This document shows, piece by piece, positions 8,168 to 14,629 of a stretch of DNA of 15,624 nucleotides. The translations under genes were made by a program, and so were the position numbers. Under the pieces are notes generated by a model. It saw only the letters and a list, made by a program, of their open reading frames with translations. It had not been told where the DNA came from and made no database searches. The DNA is taken from the NCBI GenBank assembly GCA_040394475.1, contig JBEBSD010000110.1:1-15624 (forward strand). Direction: 5' to 3'. The DNA comes from JBEBSD01 sp040394475. Its GTDB lineage: Bacteria > Bacteroidota > Bacteroidia > Cytophagales > Spirosomataceae. Position 1 is the first letter of the stretch. The number at the start of each line of letters is the position of its first letter.

Positions 8168-8680
8168 TTATAGCGCCTCTTGCAGCAGCTCATCCAGGTC
8201 AATCACTTTGAAAAGTTCTCTCATTTGTTCAACACTCATTGTCCGGTCCAGCAAGAACTCCCAACTACTCCGGTCTCTGTCACAAGCCAGTTCGATGCCG
8301 TTTCCATCCGGGTCGGTCAGATAAATGGCAATATGGCTGGTATGGTCACTGGCGCTCTCAACCGGATAGTTTTTTTCCCGCAGTCGCTTTAAGGCTAGCG
8401 CCAGATCCCTTCTTGTTGGATAATTTAACGCGAAATGGTTTAATCCGACTTGCATTCTCCCTGAAGGCCCGCCTCCTTCGCGGCTCCAGGTATTCAGGCC
8501 GATATGATGATGGTACCCCCCCACCGAAAGGAATGCTGCCGTCCCGAAATTGAGCAACAGGTCGAAACCCATTACGTCTCGGTAGAAAGCAATGGAGCGT
8601 TCGAGGTCAGAAACATTCAAGTGAATATGCCCGATGCGGAGTTCCGCCGGAGCATGATAGTTTTCGCTAACGTTGTACAT
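8168..8680 (-). CDS. VOC-family (glyoxalase/dioxygenase-fold) metalloenzyme
   Basis: 170 residues from the ATG at 8680. The frame stays open up to a TTG at 8803, but that 41-residue Ser/Asn-rich extension precedes the fold and lacks an ATG, so I prefer 8680. The domain starts with IGHIHLNVSDLERSIAFYRD. It contains GGYHHHIGLNTW and GLNHFAL in the middle and LTDPDGNGIEL near the end. This is the layout of single-domain relatives of catechol 2,3-dioxygenase/CatE-like VOC proteins. Probable metal ligands are the first His of HIHL, the His of NHFAL and the Glu of NGIEL. The protein is cytoplasmic (no signal peptide). The substrate cannot be read from sequence; ring cleavage, glyoxalase or antibiotic-binding roles all occur in this superfamily. 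It lies downstream of the LRR-like gene with a hairpin in the gap. Confidence 0.85.
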   Translation of the reverse strand: MYNVSENYHAPAELRIGHIHLNVSDLERSIAFYRDVMGFDLLLNFGTAAFLSVGGYHHHIGLNTWSREGGGPSGRMQVGLNHFALNYPTRRDLALALKRLREKNYPVESASDHTSHIAIYLTDPDGNGIELACDRDRSSWEFLLDRTMSVEQMRELFKVIDLDELLQEAL

Positions 8681-8770
8681 AACTATTGATTTTGAGATTG
8701 AAGTTACCGGTCCGGATGAGTTGCTTTCATCGCAATTCTTACTGTTACTGTACGATTCGGAGGGGTCATT

Positions 8771-8789
8771 CGGGATATTCCATATCCCG
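8771..8789 (-). terminator. Short perfect hairpin after the LRR-like gene
   Basis: CGGGATAT (8771-8778) and ATATCCCG (8782-8789) form an 8-bp perfect stem with a 3-nt loop. It begins 16 nt after the stop codon of the minus-strand LRR-like gene and lies ahead of the VOC start. There is no T-run, so it could be an attenuator or 3' end hairpin instead of a full terminator. It argues that the VOC start is downstream of it, at 8680. Confidence 0.4.
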
Positions 8790-8805
8790 CTATTTTTCGG
8801 CAAGA

Positions 8806-10881
8806 CTACCTGTTTACCATCACTTTGCCCTTGTAGACCTGTCCTCCACTGTAGGCGAGGGTGATCAGGTAAAGTCCGGGCATAAAACCTTTCAGCGAAA
8901 CAGATGAAACAGCGGTATCAGAAGCATACACGATCCTACCGGACAAATCCGCGATCGTAATTCGGCTGATCTCGCTCAAATTAAAGGCTTTGATATTCAG
9001 TATTTCGGTAGCCGGGTTGGGAAACAACATCGGCTTTTCAGCCTGAACTGAAATGCTGACAATCGAACTATAAGTAAAACTTCCGTCCAGGTCAATCATC
9101 TTCAGCCGGTAATAAAGTTGCCCGTGCCGCATTTGCCGGTCAGTAAAATGATAGGAAGAGATGGTCTGGCTTTCGCCTCCCGCCGCAGCGATGCCGGCCA
9201 CAGACCAGTCCTTCGTGTTATAGCTTCTCTGAATTTCAAACCGGTCGCTGTTGGTCTCCATCGTCGTATGCCAGGTCAGCAGCACCCCTTCCCCCGCTTT
9301 GTCGGCTTTAAAGTCAACAAGTGTAACCGGCAGGGCCGCGCAGGCCTCCTGAATTTCAGCTGTATCCAAACACCCGGCAGCATTGTTGCTGATTATAAAA
9401 GTGGTGCTATTATCAGCGAATTTTTCACAAATAGGTTCAATTGCACAGGAACCAAGCGAACCATTGTTTTCGATCGTCACCCAATCTCCTGACAAATCAA
9501 TGTTGTTGAGTCCGTTGAGATGCGTGATTAACGGCACACTTTCAATCGACAACCCTCCGCCGACAGAAGTCAGTGAACTCAATCCGTCGAGGTTCTGAAG
9601 TGACAGGAGATAGTACATATAGAAGCTCCCTCCGATCGTTGCCAGCCCGTCTAAGCCTTCCAGGTTGGTGAGCGATGGCAGCACATACAGACTAACTTCT
9701 CCTCCGATAGCGGTCAGCGCATTCAATCCATCGAGACTGGGGAGCGACGGAAGCGAATAAAAGGACAAATCTCCGCCGATGGTGGTTAGTTGATTAACCG
9801 CAGTTATAGCTGAAAGTGATTCCAGATTATACAAATAAAAATGTCCTCCAATTGACGTCAATTCTCCAAGACCGTCGAGGTTGGTAAGCTCGGGAAGCAA
9901 GGCAATAACAAGTCCGTTTGCCCCTATGGTCTTCAGATTACTCAACTCATTCAGGCTCGGAAGAGTCATTAGCGTACTGAGCAGAAGTCCGCCGACCGAC
10001 TCCAGACTCTGGAGACCGTTCAGGCTGGTTAATTCGAGGCATTCTTCTATTCTCACGTTCCCTGCCACGGTAGTCACATTACTCAGAAAGGATAGATCAG
10101 AGACATTTTTGACCGTCAGATTTCCCGGCAAAGAGGTACAGGAACCGTAAAGCAGGTTGTAATTCATAATGTCTTCATCGCTCAGTATCGTAAGATCCCC
10201 TGACGGACAGCCGTCGCTTGAAACATTGCAGGCGGCTATCACATCATCCGCTTCACCACACCCCTGGGCATTTCCGTTAAGGTTGAAGGGAATGCTGCCA
10301 TCGGTTACAATCTGGCACATAATGGAAATAGCACAATCGGAGAGCGCCCCGTTATGTACCACATTAATATACGAACTGACCGATGTCAGATTAGACAACC
10401 CGTCGAGATTGGTAATCAACGGAAGCAGTTCAACAGACAGCCCCCCTCCAATAGTTGTCAGCGTATTAAGTCCATCAAGACTGGCTACCAACGGCAGGTC
10501 ATACAAAGAAAATTCTCCCCCAACGCTTGTCAATGCGCTTAATCCGTCGAGGCTGGTCAGCAGCGGATGAACAGCCAGCAGGAGCTGTCCTCCTACCGAC
10601 TCCAGATTTTGTAAACCGTTTAAACTCGTTAAATTCCCGCAATCAGTAATCTCGACAAAACCACCAACGCTCTCAAGATTATGTAAAAATGAGAGATCGG
10701 AGCCGTCCACATCGCTAATATACAAATTCCCGGTCAGTGCACTGCAATTCCCATAATTGGCTATATAATTATCAACAGCAGCCTGCCCGTTGATGGAAAC
10801 ACTTCCTCCCGCAGGGCACTGCGCACGGACAACACCTGCCCATAACGCTATAAAAACAAACAAAAAGTAACGGTTTTTCAT
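8806..10881 (-). CDS. Secreted LRR-like / receptor L-domain-like protein with T9SS sorting domain
   Basis: 691 residues. The signal peptide is residues 1-20 (ending VVRA, then QCP). Two homologous modules follow, A (about 22-218) and B (about 225-514). Each opens with CP-S/A-G, a NY(I/L)-x-Y-G-x-C-x(3)-G-N-L segment and a DLSFL motif. Then come repeats of about 24 residues, such as LTSLDGLSALTSVGGEFSLY. Each closes with a Cys-rich cap of the pattern G-x-L-x(2)-CAI-x(3)-C and N-A-x-GC-x(6)-I-x(2)-AC. A fibronectin-like module (LPVTLVDF, about 517-612) and a sorting domain with LFPNP (619-623) complete the protein. These solenoid repeats resemble bacterial receptor-L-domain or leucine-rich proteins, which usually bind protein or glycan partners. 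It is predicted to be exported by T9SS to the cell surface. Ligand unknown. Confidence 0.88.
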   Translation of the reverse strand: MKNRYFLFVFIALWAGVVRAQCPAGGSVSINGQAAVDNYIANYGNCSALTGNLYISDVDGSDLSFLHNLESVGGFVEITDCGNLTSLNGLQNLESVGGQLLLAVHPLLTSLDGLSALTSVGGEFSLYDLPLVASLDGLNTLTTIGGGLSVELLPLITNLDGLSNLTSVSSYINVVHNGALSDCAISIMCQIVTDGSIPFNLNGNAQGCGEADDVIAACNVSSDGCPSGDLTILSDEDIMNYNLLYGSCTSLPGNLTVKNVSDLSFLSNVTTVAGNVRIEECLELTSLNGLQSLESVGGLLLSTLMTLPSLNELSNLKTIGANGLVIALLPELTNLDGLGELTSIGGHFYLYNLESLSAITAVNQLTTIGGDLSFYSLPSLPSLDGLNALTAIGGEVSLYVLPSLTNLEGLDGLATIGGSFYMYYLLSLQNLDGLSSLTSVGGGLSIESVPLITHLNGLNNIDLSGDWVTIENNGSLGSCAIEPICEKFADNSTTFIISNNAAGCLDTAEIQEACAALPVTLVDFKADKAGEGVLLTWHTTMETNSDRFEIQRSYNTKDWSVAGIAAAGGESQTISSYHFTDRQMRHGQLYYRLKMIDLDGSFTYSSIVSISVQAEKPMLFPNPATEILNIKAFNLSEISRITIADLSGRIVYASDTAVSSVSLKGFMPGLYLITLAYSGGQVYKGKVMVNR

Positions 10882-11360
10882 GACATCAAATGATCGCTTC
10901 GGCCTACCCGACTATTCAGATTTTCTCAATACAGGCTATTGCAAAAGACGGATTTTGAGGCATGAAAGATTATAACGCTGATACCAAATGCTATCAATTT
11001 TGTCACAAACGGTCAGCAGAAGACACGTGGGGCCGGGTCGACGCAGGGAGTTGCCTTTAGGGGAGGGGTCGATTTTTCCGTACAGGATTTGGTGCAATCC
11101 ACAACGTATATCCGGCTTCCTGTACCTGGAGATATGGGCGACCGGCAGGAAAGAGGAGATGTCAAGTACGCTGGGCTTACACACGTCCGGGCGACAGACA
11201 TGTTACGCTCTTCTAACTTCTGTCTACAGGCAGTAATGATCAGTACCGCGCAGATCTGCCAGAATCTACCCAGCAAAGCCAGGCACAGCAGGATCCTATA
11301 AGGGCTTCATCAGTATTTTGAATACCTTGCTGCCCCTAAAACCACCCTCAAAAGCACCCA
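10882..11360. other. Intergenic stretch with no supported gene
   Basis: Several overlapping frames stay open on both strands here, but none is recognisable. The plus frame 10966-11301 is open without an ATG start. The minus frame 11276-11013 begins with a lipoprotein-like segment (ICAVLIITAC) but continues as low-information Cys/Pro/Ser-rich sequence. Decayed coding DNA is possible. No RNA gene is seen, and no convincing promoter for the LRR-like gene start at 10881. Confidence 0.4.
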
Positions 11361-11553
11361 AAAGTCCCAAAAATTCCCTACTTTGCCCCTGTATCTTTTA
11401 GGGCTTTAAACCCGGCGCCGGGCGAGCTGGCCTTTTCGCTATCAAGTCTAATAATAACGTATTGAATAACAGGGGCGTCGGCCCGGCGTAACGCAAGAAT
11501 ATAGTATGAGTGACGAGCAGAAGCGGGTGCTGGAACAGCAGCTTTGGAAGATT
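11361..11553 (+). repeat. Copy A of the hsdM promoter/leader and first 16 codons
   Basis: This matches 14444-14629 (copy B) in the same orientation. Both copies have CCCAAAAATTC and CTACTTTGC upstream, a GC-rich patch, CCTTTTC-CTATCAAGT, ATTGAATAAC and GGGGCGTCG. ACGCAAGAATATAGT then precedes the ATG (11506 here). The first 48 coding bases differ at five sites, all in third codon positions. Similarity stops right after codon 16, where the lipoprotein sequence begins. Copy A is the head of another hsdM allele whose body is missing. Confidence 0.8.
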
Positions 11554-12018
11554 CCACTGAGAATGCTAATCTTCTTTCTTTTCCCGCTATTGATTAGCTG
11601 CAGGCATGATTATGAGACAAGATATTATAGAGCGATATCTGATGACAAACGCGATACTGCTTTGCTAAAGGTTGTAATTTCAGAGTCAGCCGGCTTTTTT
11701 TATGGGGACTATCAAATCAGATACAACGGAGTTGAAAAAGACGACGGTACTATTCGTGGTCAGATCTTCGGAGATACCCTTATTGGAAAGTTTAATTATT
11801 TGTCCAGAGAAAATGTCAAAAAGGCAGCACCTATTGCGTTTCTGACAAATGAAAATAGCCTTAAATTAGGTAAAGGAACAGCAGGCACTTATCTGGGGTT
11901 GAATGTTTACAAATATGGCACTATTACATTCGATGACTCTTTGTTTCAATTTCAACCAATTGATGCCAAGGAGCCAGGTCTGCTCAAGTATCAAGCCCCT
12001 CCAAGTACAAGCTTCTGA
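11506..12018 (+). CDS. Small lipoprotein of unknown function fused to an hsdM N-terminal scar
   Basis: 170 residues from the ATG at 11506. The first 16 residues, MSDEQKRVLEQQLWKI, are nearly identical to the HsdM start encoded at 14582 and do not belong to a lipoprotein. After PLR, a second Met (residue 20, ATG at 11563) starts a normal lipoprotein signal peptide, MLIFFLFPLLISC, with the lipid-anchored Cys at residue 32. The mature part (YETRYYRAISDDKRDTALLK onward) resembles small Bacteroidota lipoproteins of unknown function. These have a conserved DTALL strand, a YGDYQIRYNG strand and G-DTL-GKF-Y. It is expected to be periplasmic and membrane-anchored. Translation may start at 11563; alternatively the hsdM leader now drives the fused frame. 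AT-rich compared with genes to the left. Confidence 0.75.
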   Translation: MSDEQKRVLEQQLWKIPLRMLIFFLFPLLISCRHDYETRYYRAISDDKRDTALLKVVISESAGFFYGDYQIRYNGVEKDDGTIRGQIFGDTLIGKFNYLSRENVKKAAPIAFLTNENSLKLGKGTAGTYLGLNVYKYGTITFDDSLFQFQPIDAKEPGLLKYQAPPSTSF

Positions 12019-12124
12019 TACTATTTCCCAGCAAGATGGTTCTCTGAGCGACCACATAAGCCATTCTATCACCTAAATCAGAGAGCCCTTTGGAGATCTT
12101 TTGTAATTGTATTGCAACTAAACC

Positions 12125-12156
12125 AAAAAAGGAGCTACATTTTCATGTAACTCCTT
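12125..12156 (-). terminator. Rho-independent terminator behind the tRNA-Asn fragment
   Basis: On the minus strand AAGGAGTTACAT (12156-12145), a GAAA tetraloop and ATGTAGCTCCTT (12140-12129) form a 12-bp stem with one G-T pair. The stem's last Ts run into a tract of six T (12130-12125). It lies 10 nt beyond the tRNA 3' end, the usual place for a tRNA terminator in Bacteroidota. Confidence 0.8.
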
Positions 12157-12166
12157 GATTCTCAAG

Positions 12167-12208
12167 CTCCCGAAGCTGGGCTCGAACCAGCGACCCTCTG
12201 ATTAACAG
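12167..12208 (-). other. tRNA-Asn(GTT) 3' half, an integration (att) scar
   Basis: Read on the minus strand, this gives the anticodon loop CTGTTAA (anticodon GTT at 12206-12204) and the 3' anticodon stem TCAGA. The variable loop GGGTC and the T-arm GCTGG-TTCGAGC-CCAGC follow. The 3' acceptor strand TTCGGGA and discriminator G at 12167 complete it. The sequence upstream of the loop (CGTTA) does not pair with TCAGA, and there is no D-arm or 5' acceptor strand, so the 5' half is absent. A tRNA cut at the anticodon loop beside an integrase relic is the usual product of tyrosine-recombinase insertion into a tRNA gene. Confidence 0.8.
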
Positions 12209-12271
12209 TAACGGGATTTCTGTATTCATATGTATCACAATCAACTGTCATTCAGTATATTATAAAATTCA

Positions 12272-12279
12272 TACATTTG
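12272..12279 (+). promoter_or_regulatory. Possible -7 element of the integrase relic
   Basis: TACATTTG fits TAnnTTTG exactly and lies 55 nt before the ATG of the integrase relic at 12335. No TTG is seen at the -33 distance, so the assignment is tentative. Confidence 0.25.
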
Positions 12280-12334
12280 CATCAGATGCTATAAATACAG
12301 ATTTCTTGTGCAATTTTTTTTCCACCTTTAAACT

Positions 12335-12445
12335 ATGAACACGAATGTGGTTGTTTCAACTTAGATCCACCACAAGGCCAAGGGGAATGGTGTAAACGGT
12401 TTGGCTGTTTATATGCGCACCATTCGTTCGATCTACAACAAGGGT
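12335..12445 (+). pseudogene. Tyrosine recombinase (integrase) relic with internal deletion
   Basis: The ATG at 12335 gives MNTNVVVST and then a TAG (12362-12364). The same frame continues through NGLAVYMRTIRSIYNKG, ending near 12445. The first part resembles the start of Bacteroidota integrases, whose N-terminal Arm domain begins with a short beta strand. The second contains the VYMRT(I/L)R(A/S)(I/V)YN(K/R) signature of their SAM-like core-binding domain. About 80 residues expected between them, and the whole catalytic domain after them, are missing. The relic is next to the tRNA-Asn scar, the normal position for an integrase at its att site. The AbiEii stop codon at 12459 comes directly after it. 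Confidence 0.68.
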
Positions 12446-12458
12446 AGTTATCAGTCCG

Positions 12459-13451
12459 CTACAATTCTGTGTTGAACTCCGGCCAGTGCATCTTATCTAA
12501 TCGTTTCCGGATTTTAACGAGTGTCTCCAATATAGCATCTTCATCAGGGAGATTGCCGGTACCGTAGAGATATTTTTTAAAATCTTGCTTGTAGACACCT
12601 TTTAGCTGATCCCATACCTGTTCTGTGTCTTTGAATATTAATGCCTGGGATGGATGGTCACTGAGCCATTCATTATTATTCCTAAATCCTTTGAAATCAT
12701 CCTGACCAACCTGGATCAACATCAAATCAAACTCGTCAGATTGCAAGAAGTCTGAAAATTGATTGTCTTGTAATAATTGATGCAAGTCATAAACATGACG
12801 AACTTTATTCCTAAGATCAGTTATAGGGTCAATACTGTGGGAGAACCGTACCAGACTCATGATTTTTTCGCACATCGTCCGGTTTGCAGACAGGACTAAA
12901 ACGGAAAAAGGGAGCAATCCATAAGTATCGGCTATTTTTTCCTGCCCTACCTCAAGCATCATAGCGCCGACCAGAGAAGTAATAGTTTTTTCTTCATAGG
13001 GTTCATAATTCCCTAGCCAAGTTGACTCTAGGATAATCTGGTCCCTAATTTGCCCATAGTCTCCTTTAAATTTTCTCGGAAACACGTGAGCCGTCTTCCG
13101 GTTCATTCCTCTTTTTCGAGTCAGTCCCTCAATCTCAACCTCGGGCAATACGGGCTCGATCAGGTTACTGATTTTTTTAAGCTTGGATTTCAGTCGATTA
13201 TCAGTCTCGCCGTCATTTCGCAAAACAACAAGGTCTACATCTTCAGAAAACCGTTTGATAAAATCAAAACACTTGGATAGAGCAGTGCCGCCTTTAAAAA
13301 TCGTCTCTTTTCCAATATCTTGATGAAAGATCAAATGCAAGGCATAGGTAACCCAATAATCCTTTTCCACGTAGATAGCAGGAATTTGCATACGATCAGA
13401 TGCTGCTTGCACAGCTTGTCGGAATAGCTGTTGGTTCTCGTGCAGATTCAT
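12459..13451 (-). CDS. abiEii: AbiEii-type nucleotidyltransferase toxin (type IV toxin-antitoxin)
   Basis: 330 residues from the ATG at 13451. The frame is open to an upstream GTG at 13463, but the ATG overlaps the stop of abiEi as ATGA, so it is the better start. Motif I is IFKGGTALSK (51-60) and motif II is RFSEDVDLVV (67-76), with the paired Asp residues of the DNA polymerase beta-like nucleotidyltransferase fold. VEKDYWVT (28-35) lies just upstream. A conserved C-terminal block, VRHVYDLHQL (217-226), also matches AbiEii. In characterised AbiE systems the toxin is a GTP-binding nucleotidyltransferase that stops growth on phage infection, and a relative (MenT) modifies tRNA. The protein is cytoplasmic. 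All expected catalytic motifs are present, so it looks intact. Confidence 0.87.
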   Translation of the reverse strand: MNLHENQQLFRQAVQAASDRMQIPAIYVEKDYWVTYALHLIFHQDIGKETIFKGGTALSKCFDFIKRFSEDVDLVVLRNDGETDNRLKSKLKKISNLIEPVLPEVEIEGLTRKRGMNRKTAHVFPRKFKGDYGQIRDQIILESTWLGNYEPYEEKTITSLVGAMMLEVGQEKIADTYGLLPFSVLVLSANRTMCEKIMSLVRFSHSIDPITDLRNKVRHVYDLHQLLQDNQFSDFLQSDEFDLMLIQVGQDDFKGFRNNNEWLSDHPSQALIFKDTEQVWDQLKGVYKQDFKKYLYGTGNLPDEDAILETLVKIRKRLDKMHWPEFNTEL

Positions 13452-14170
13452 TTTAGGTTCCACTTTATCGTATTGCTTAAAACCTTGTCAGCACCTGTTA
13501 ATTGATATTCAGTGATGGGGTTTAGCGATTTGAAAAGCGGCAGTATGTCCTTATTTCCCAGTTGCTCAAGCAAGGCCCCCAAAAGGGCTCTTGTGGAAGG
13601 AGGATATTTCATAGCCAGTCTAATCATTCGATTCTGATCCAATGGGTGTGTTTCTTTCAAAATAGCTAGCAGGCGATTTAAGGCTTTTTCTATTGATGTA
13701 TCAGGTATCTTCTTAATGTAACGGACAGCATCAAGGATTTGCAGGAGAGGTATGTTATCTTTCGTTATGACGTTTTTTTGCTTGATAAAGGAAATAGTGT
13801 ATCGTTCTCTTTGAAAAGTGGGGCGGACAGTATTGCGGCCAACCTGGATAACATTGCTTACCTGTGTTGTTAAGCCGAGCTTGTTATAAATACTAAAACC
13901 CGTCAGGTAACCTATTAGCTTTCCGTCTTCCTCAAGAAGATCCTTCACGATTTGATAAAAATTGGGAAATAAGGAGCCGAATGGCGTTATCTCGGGTTTG
14001 TAATACTTGCCTTTCGATAGCTTTTCTATTTTTCCGGCGGCGGCCATACGGCTGAGTGCCTTTATCACAGCCCCCTGAGTATTCACCTCATTAACAAAAT
14101 CAAGATAGGTGAACACATAGCCTTTAGGGAGCCTATTTACCATATTCAACACATAATCAGATACTTTCAT
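13448..14170 (-). CDS. abiEi: AbiEi-like antitoxin / transcriptional repressor (DUF6088-type)
   Basis: 240 residues from the ATG at 14170. An in-frame ATG at 14182 lies inside the probable -7 box (TATGTTTG) and so is an unlikely start. The N-terminal 60 residues form a winged helix: KVSDYVLNMVNRLPKGYVFT, then AVIKALSRMAAAGKIEKLSK and GKYYKPE. The rest is the AbiEi-like C-terminal domain, including GYLTGFSIYNKLGLTTQ. AbiEi proteins bind inverted repeats ahead of their own operon and repress it, and they oppose AbiEii without forming a stable complex (type IV). The 4-base ATGA overlap with abiEii implies one transcript and translational coupling. The family name is from memory of sequence features, not from a search. 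Confidence 0.83.
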   Translation of the reverse strand: MKVSDYVLNMVNRLPKGYVFTYLDFVNEVNTQGAVIKALSRMAAAGKIEKLSKGKYYKPEITPFGSLFPNFYQIVKDLLEEDGKLIGYLTGFSIYNKLGLTTQVSNVIQVGRNTVRPTFQRERYTISFIKQKNVITKDNIPLLQILDAVRYIKKIPDTSIEKALNRLLAILKETHPLDQNRMIRLAMKYPPSTRALLGALLEQLGNKDILPLFKSLNPITEYQLTGADKVLSNTIKWNLK

Positions 14171-14175
14171 AGATA

Positions 14176-14207
14176 CAAACATACATCTTAAAGCATCTAT
14201 TTGTCAA
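14176..14207 (-). promoter_or_regulatory. AbiE operon promoter, nearly leaderless
   Basis: On the minus strand TTG (14207-14205), a 21-bp spacer and TATGTTTG (14183-14176) match the Bacteroidota -33/-7 consensus well. The start codon at 14170 follows only five bases after the -7 box, so the transcript would begin at or very near the ATG. This decides the abiEi start. An AbiEi binding site overlapping the promoter would be expected from the family; none is obvious. Confidence 0.6.
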
Positions 14208-14246
14208 GTTTATTTCAATAAAAACTGGACAAAATTTACTTTATAC

Positions 14247-14290
14247 GCATGTTCGATTAGCTTTGCTCAAGCAAAGCTAATCGAACATGC
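14247..14290. repeat. Perfect 44-bp palindrome between the abiE promoter and the hsdM leader
   Basis: The 21-base arm 14247-14267 (beginning GCATGTTCGATTAGC) is the exact reverse complement of 14270-14290 (ending GCTAATCGAACATGC), around a central CA. It lies upstream of both divergent flanking genes, so it cannot be terminating either. It could be a leftover terminator of a lost gene, a dispersed palindromic repeat, a protein-binding site or a recombination site. Confidence 0.85.
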
Positions 14291-14352
14291 TATTTAATTG
14301 GGGAAATGTGCCCATAGTAACCTAAATATAAGCCATTTGTACAACTACCTCC

Positions 14353-14410
14353 CTTATTTATTGAGTTTATGCTCGCCACTTTAGGATCTCATTAAGGGGT
14401 AATAAATAAG
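14353..14410. repeat. 10-bp inverted repeat in the hsdM upstream region
   Basis: CTTATTTATT (14353-14362) and AATAAATAAG (14401-14410) are perfect inverted repeats 38 bp apart. They lie between the 44-bp palindrome and the hsdM leader. AT-rich sequence makes chance more likely. Otherwise 14291-14443 shows no gene. Confidence 0.5.
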
Positions 14411-14443
14411 CCGCTTAATAAAACCCCGCGCTAGTAACTGGCT

Positions 14444-14629
14444 AAAATCCCAAAAATTCACTACTTTGCTCTATTAACTTAATTGAGCTTTGAACCAAGC
14501 GCCGAGTGTGCTAGCCTTTTCTCTATCAAGTACAATAATATCACATTGAATAACCGGGGCGTCGAGACGCAAGAATATAGTATGAGTGACGATCAAAAGC
14601 GAGTGCTAGAACAGCAGCTTTGGAATATT
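14444..14629 (+). repeat. Copy B of the hsdM promoter/leader and first 16 codons
   Basis: Homologous to 11361-11553 in direct orientation, about 3.1 kb away. Here the leader continues into a full hsdM frame, so this is the functional copy. The coding part shares 43 of 48 bases with copy A, and the leader is somewhat more diverged with a few small indels. Confidence 0.8.
14462..14469 (+). promoter_or_regulatory. Candidate hsdM -7 region
   Basis: TACTTTGC is kept in both copies of the leader (11379-11386 and here). It resembles the Bacteroidota -7 box but is one base shorter than TAnnTTTG, and no clear -33 TTG is visible. If it is used, the hsdM leader is about 110 nt. Confidence 0.3.

Noticed and set aside
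8681..8803. N-terminal extension of the VOC protein starting at 8803
   Set aside because: The start would be a TTG, the extra 41 residues are Ser/Asn-rich and outside the fold, and a perfect hairpin (8771-8789) lies within it.
10966..11301. Open plus frame and opposing minus frames suggesting a hidden gene
   Set aside because: The plus frame has no ATG, and the minus frames have a lipoprotein-like start but low-information continuation. No family is recognised, and three frames are open at once, as GC-rich non-coding DNA often shows.
12167..12208. Complete tRNA gene
   Set aside because: Only the 3' half can fold. The bases 5' of the anticodon loop do not pair with TCAGA, and no D-arm or 5' acceptor strand lies within 100 bases.
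12459..14182. A new, undescribed two-gene defence system
   Set aside because: The nucleotidyltransferase motifs, winged-helix partner, gene order and ATGA overlap fit the known AbiEi/AbiEii type IV toxin-antitoxin arrangement.
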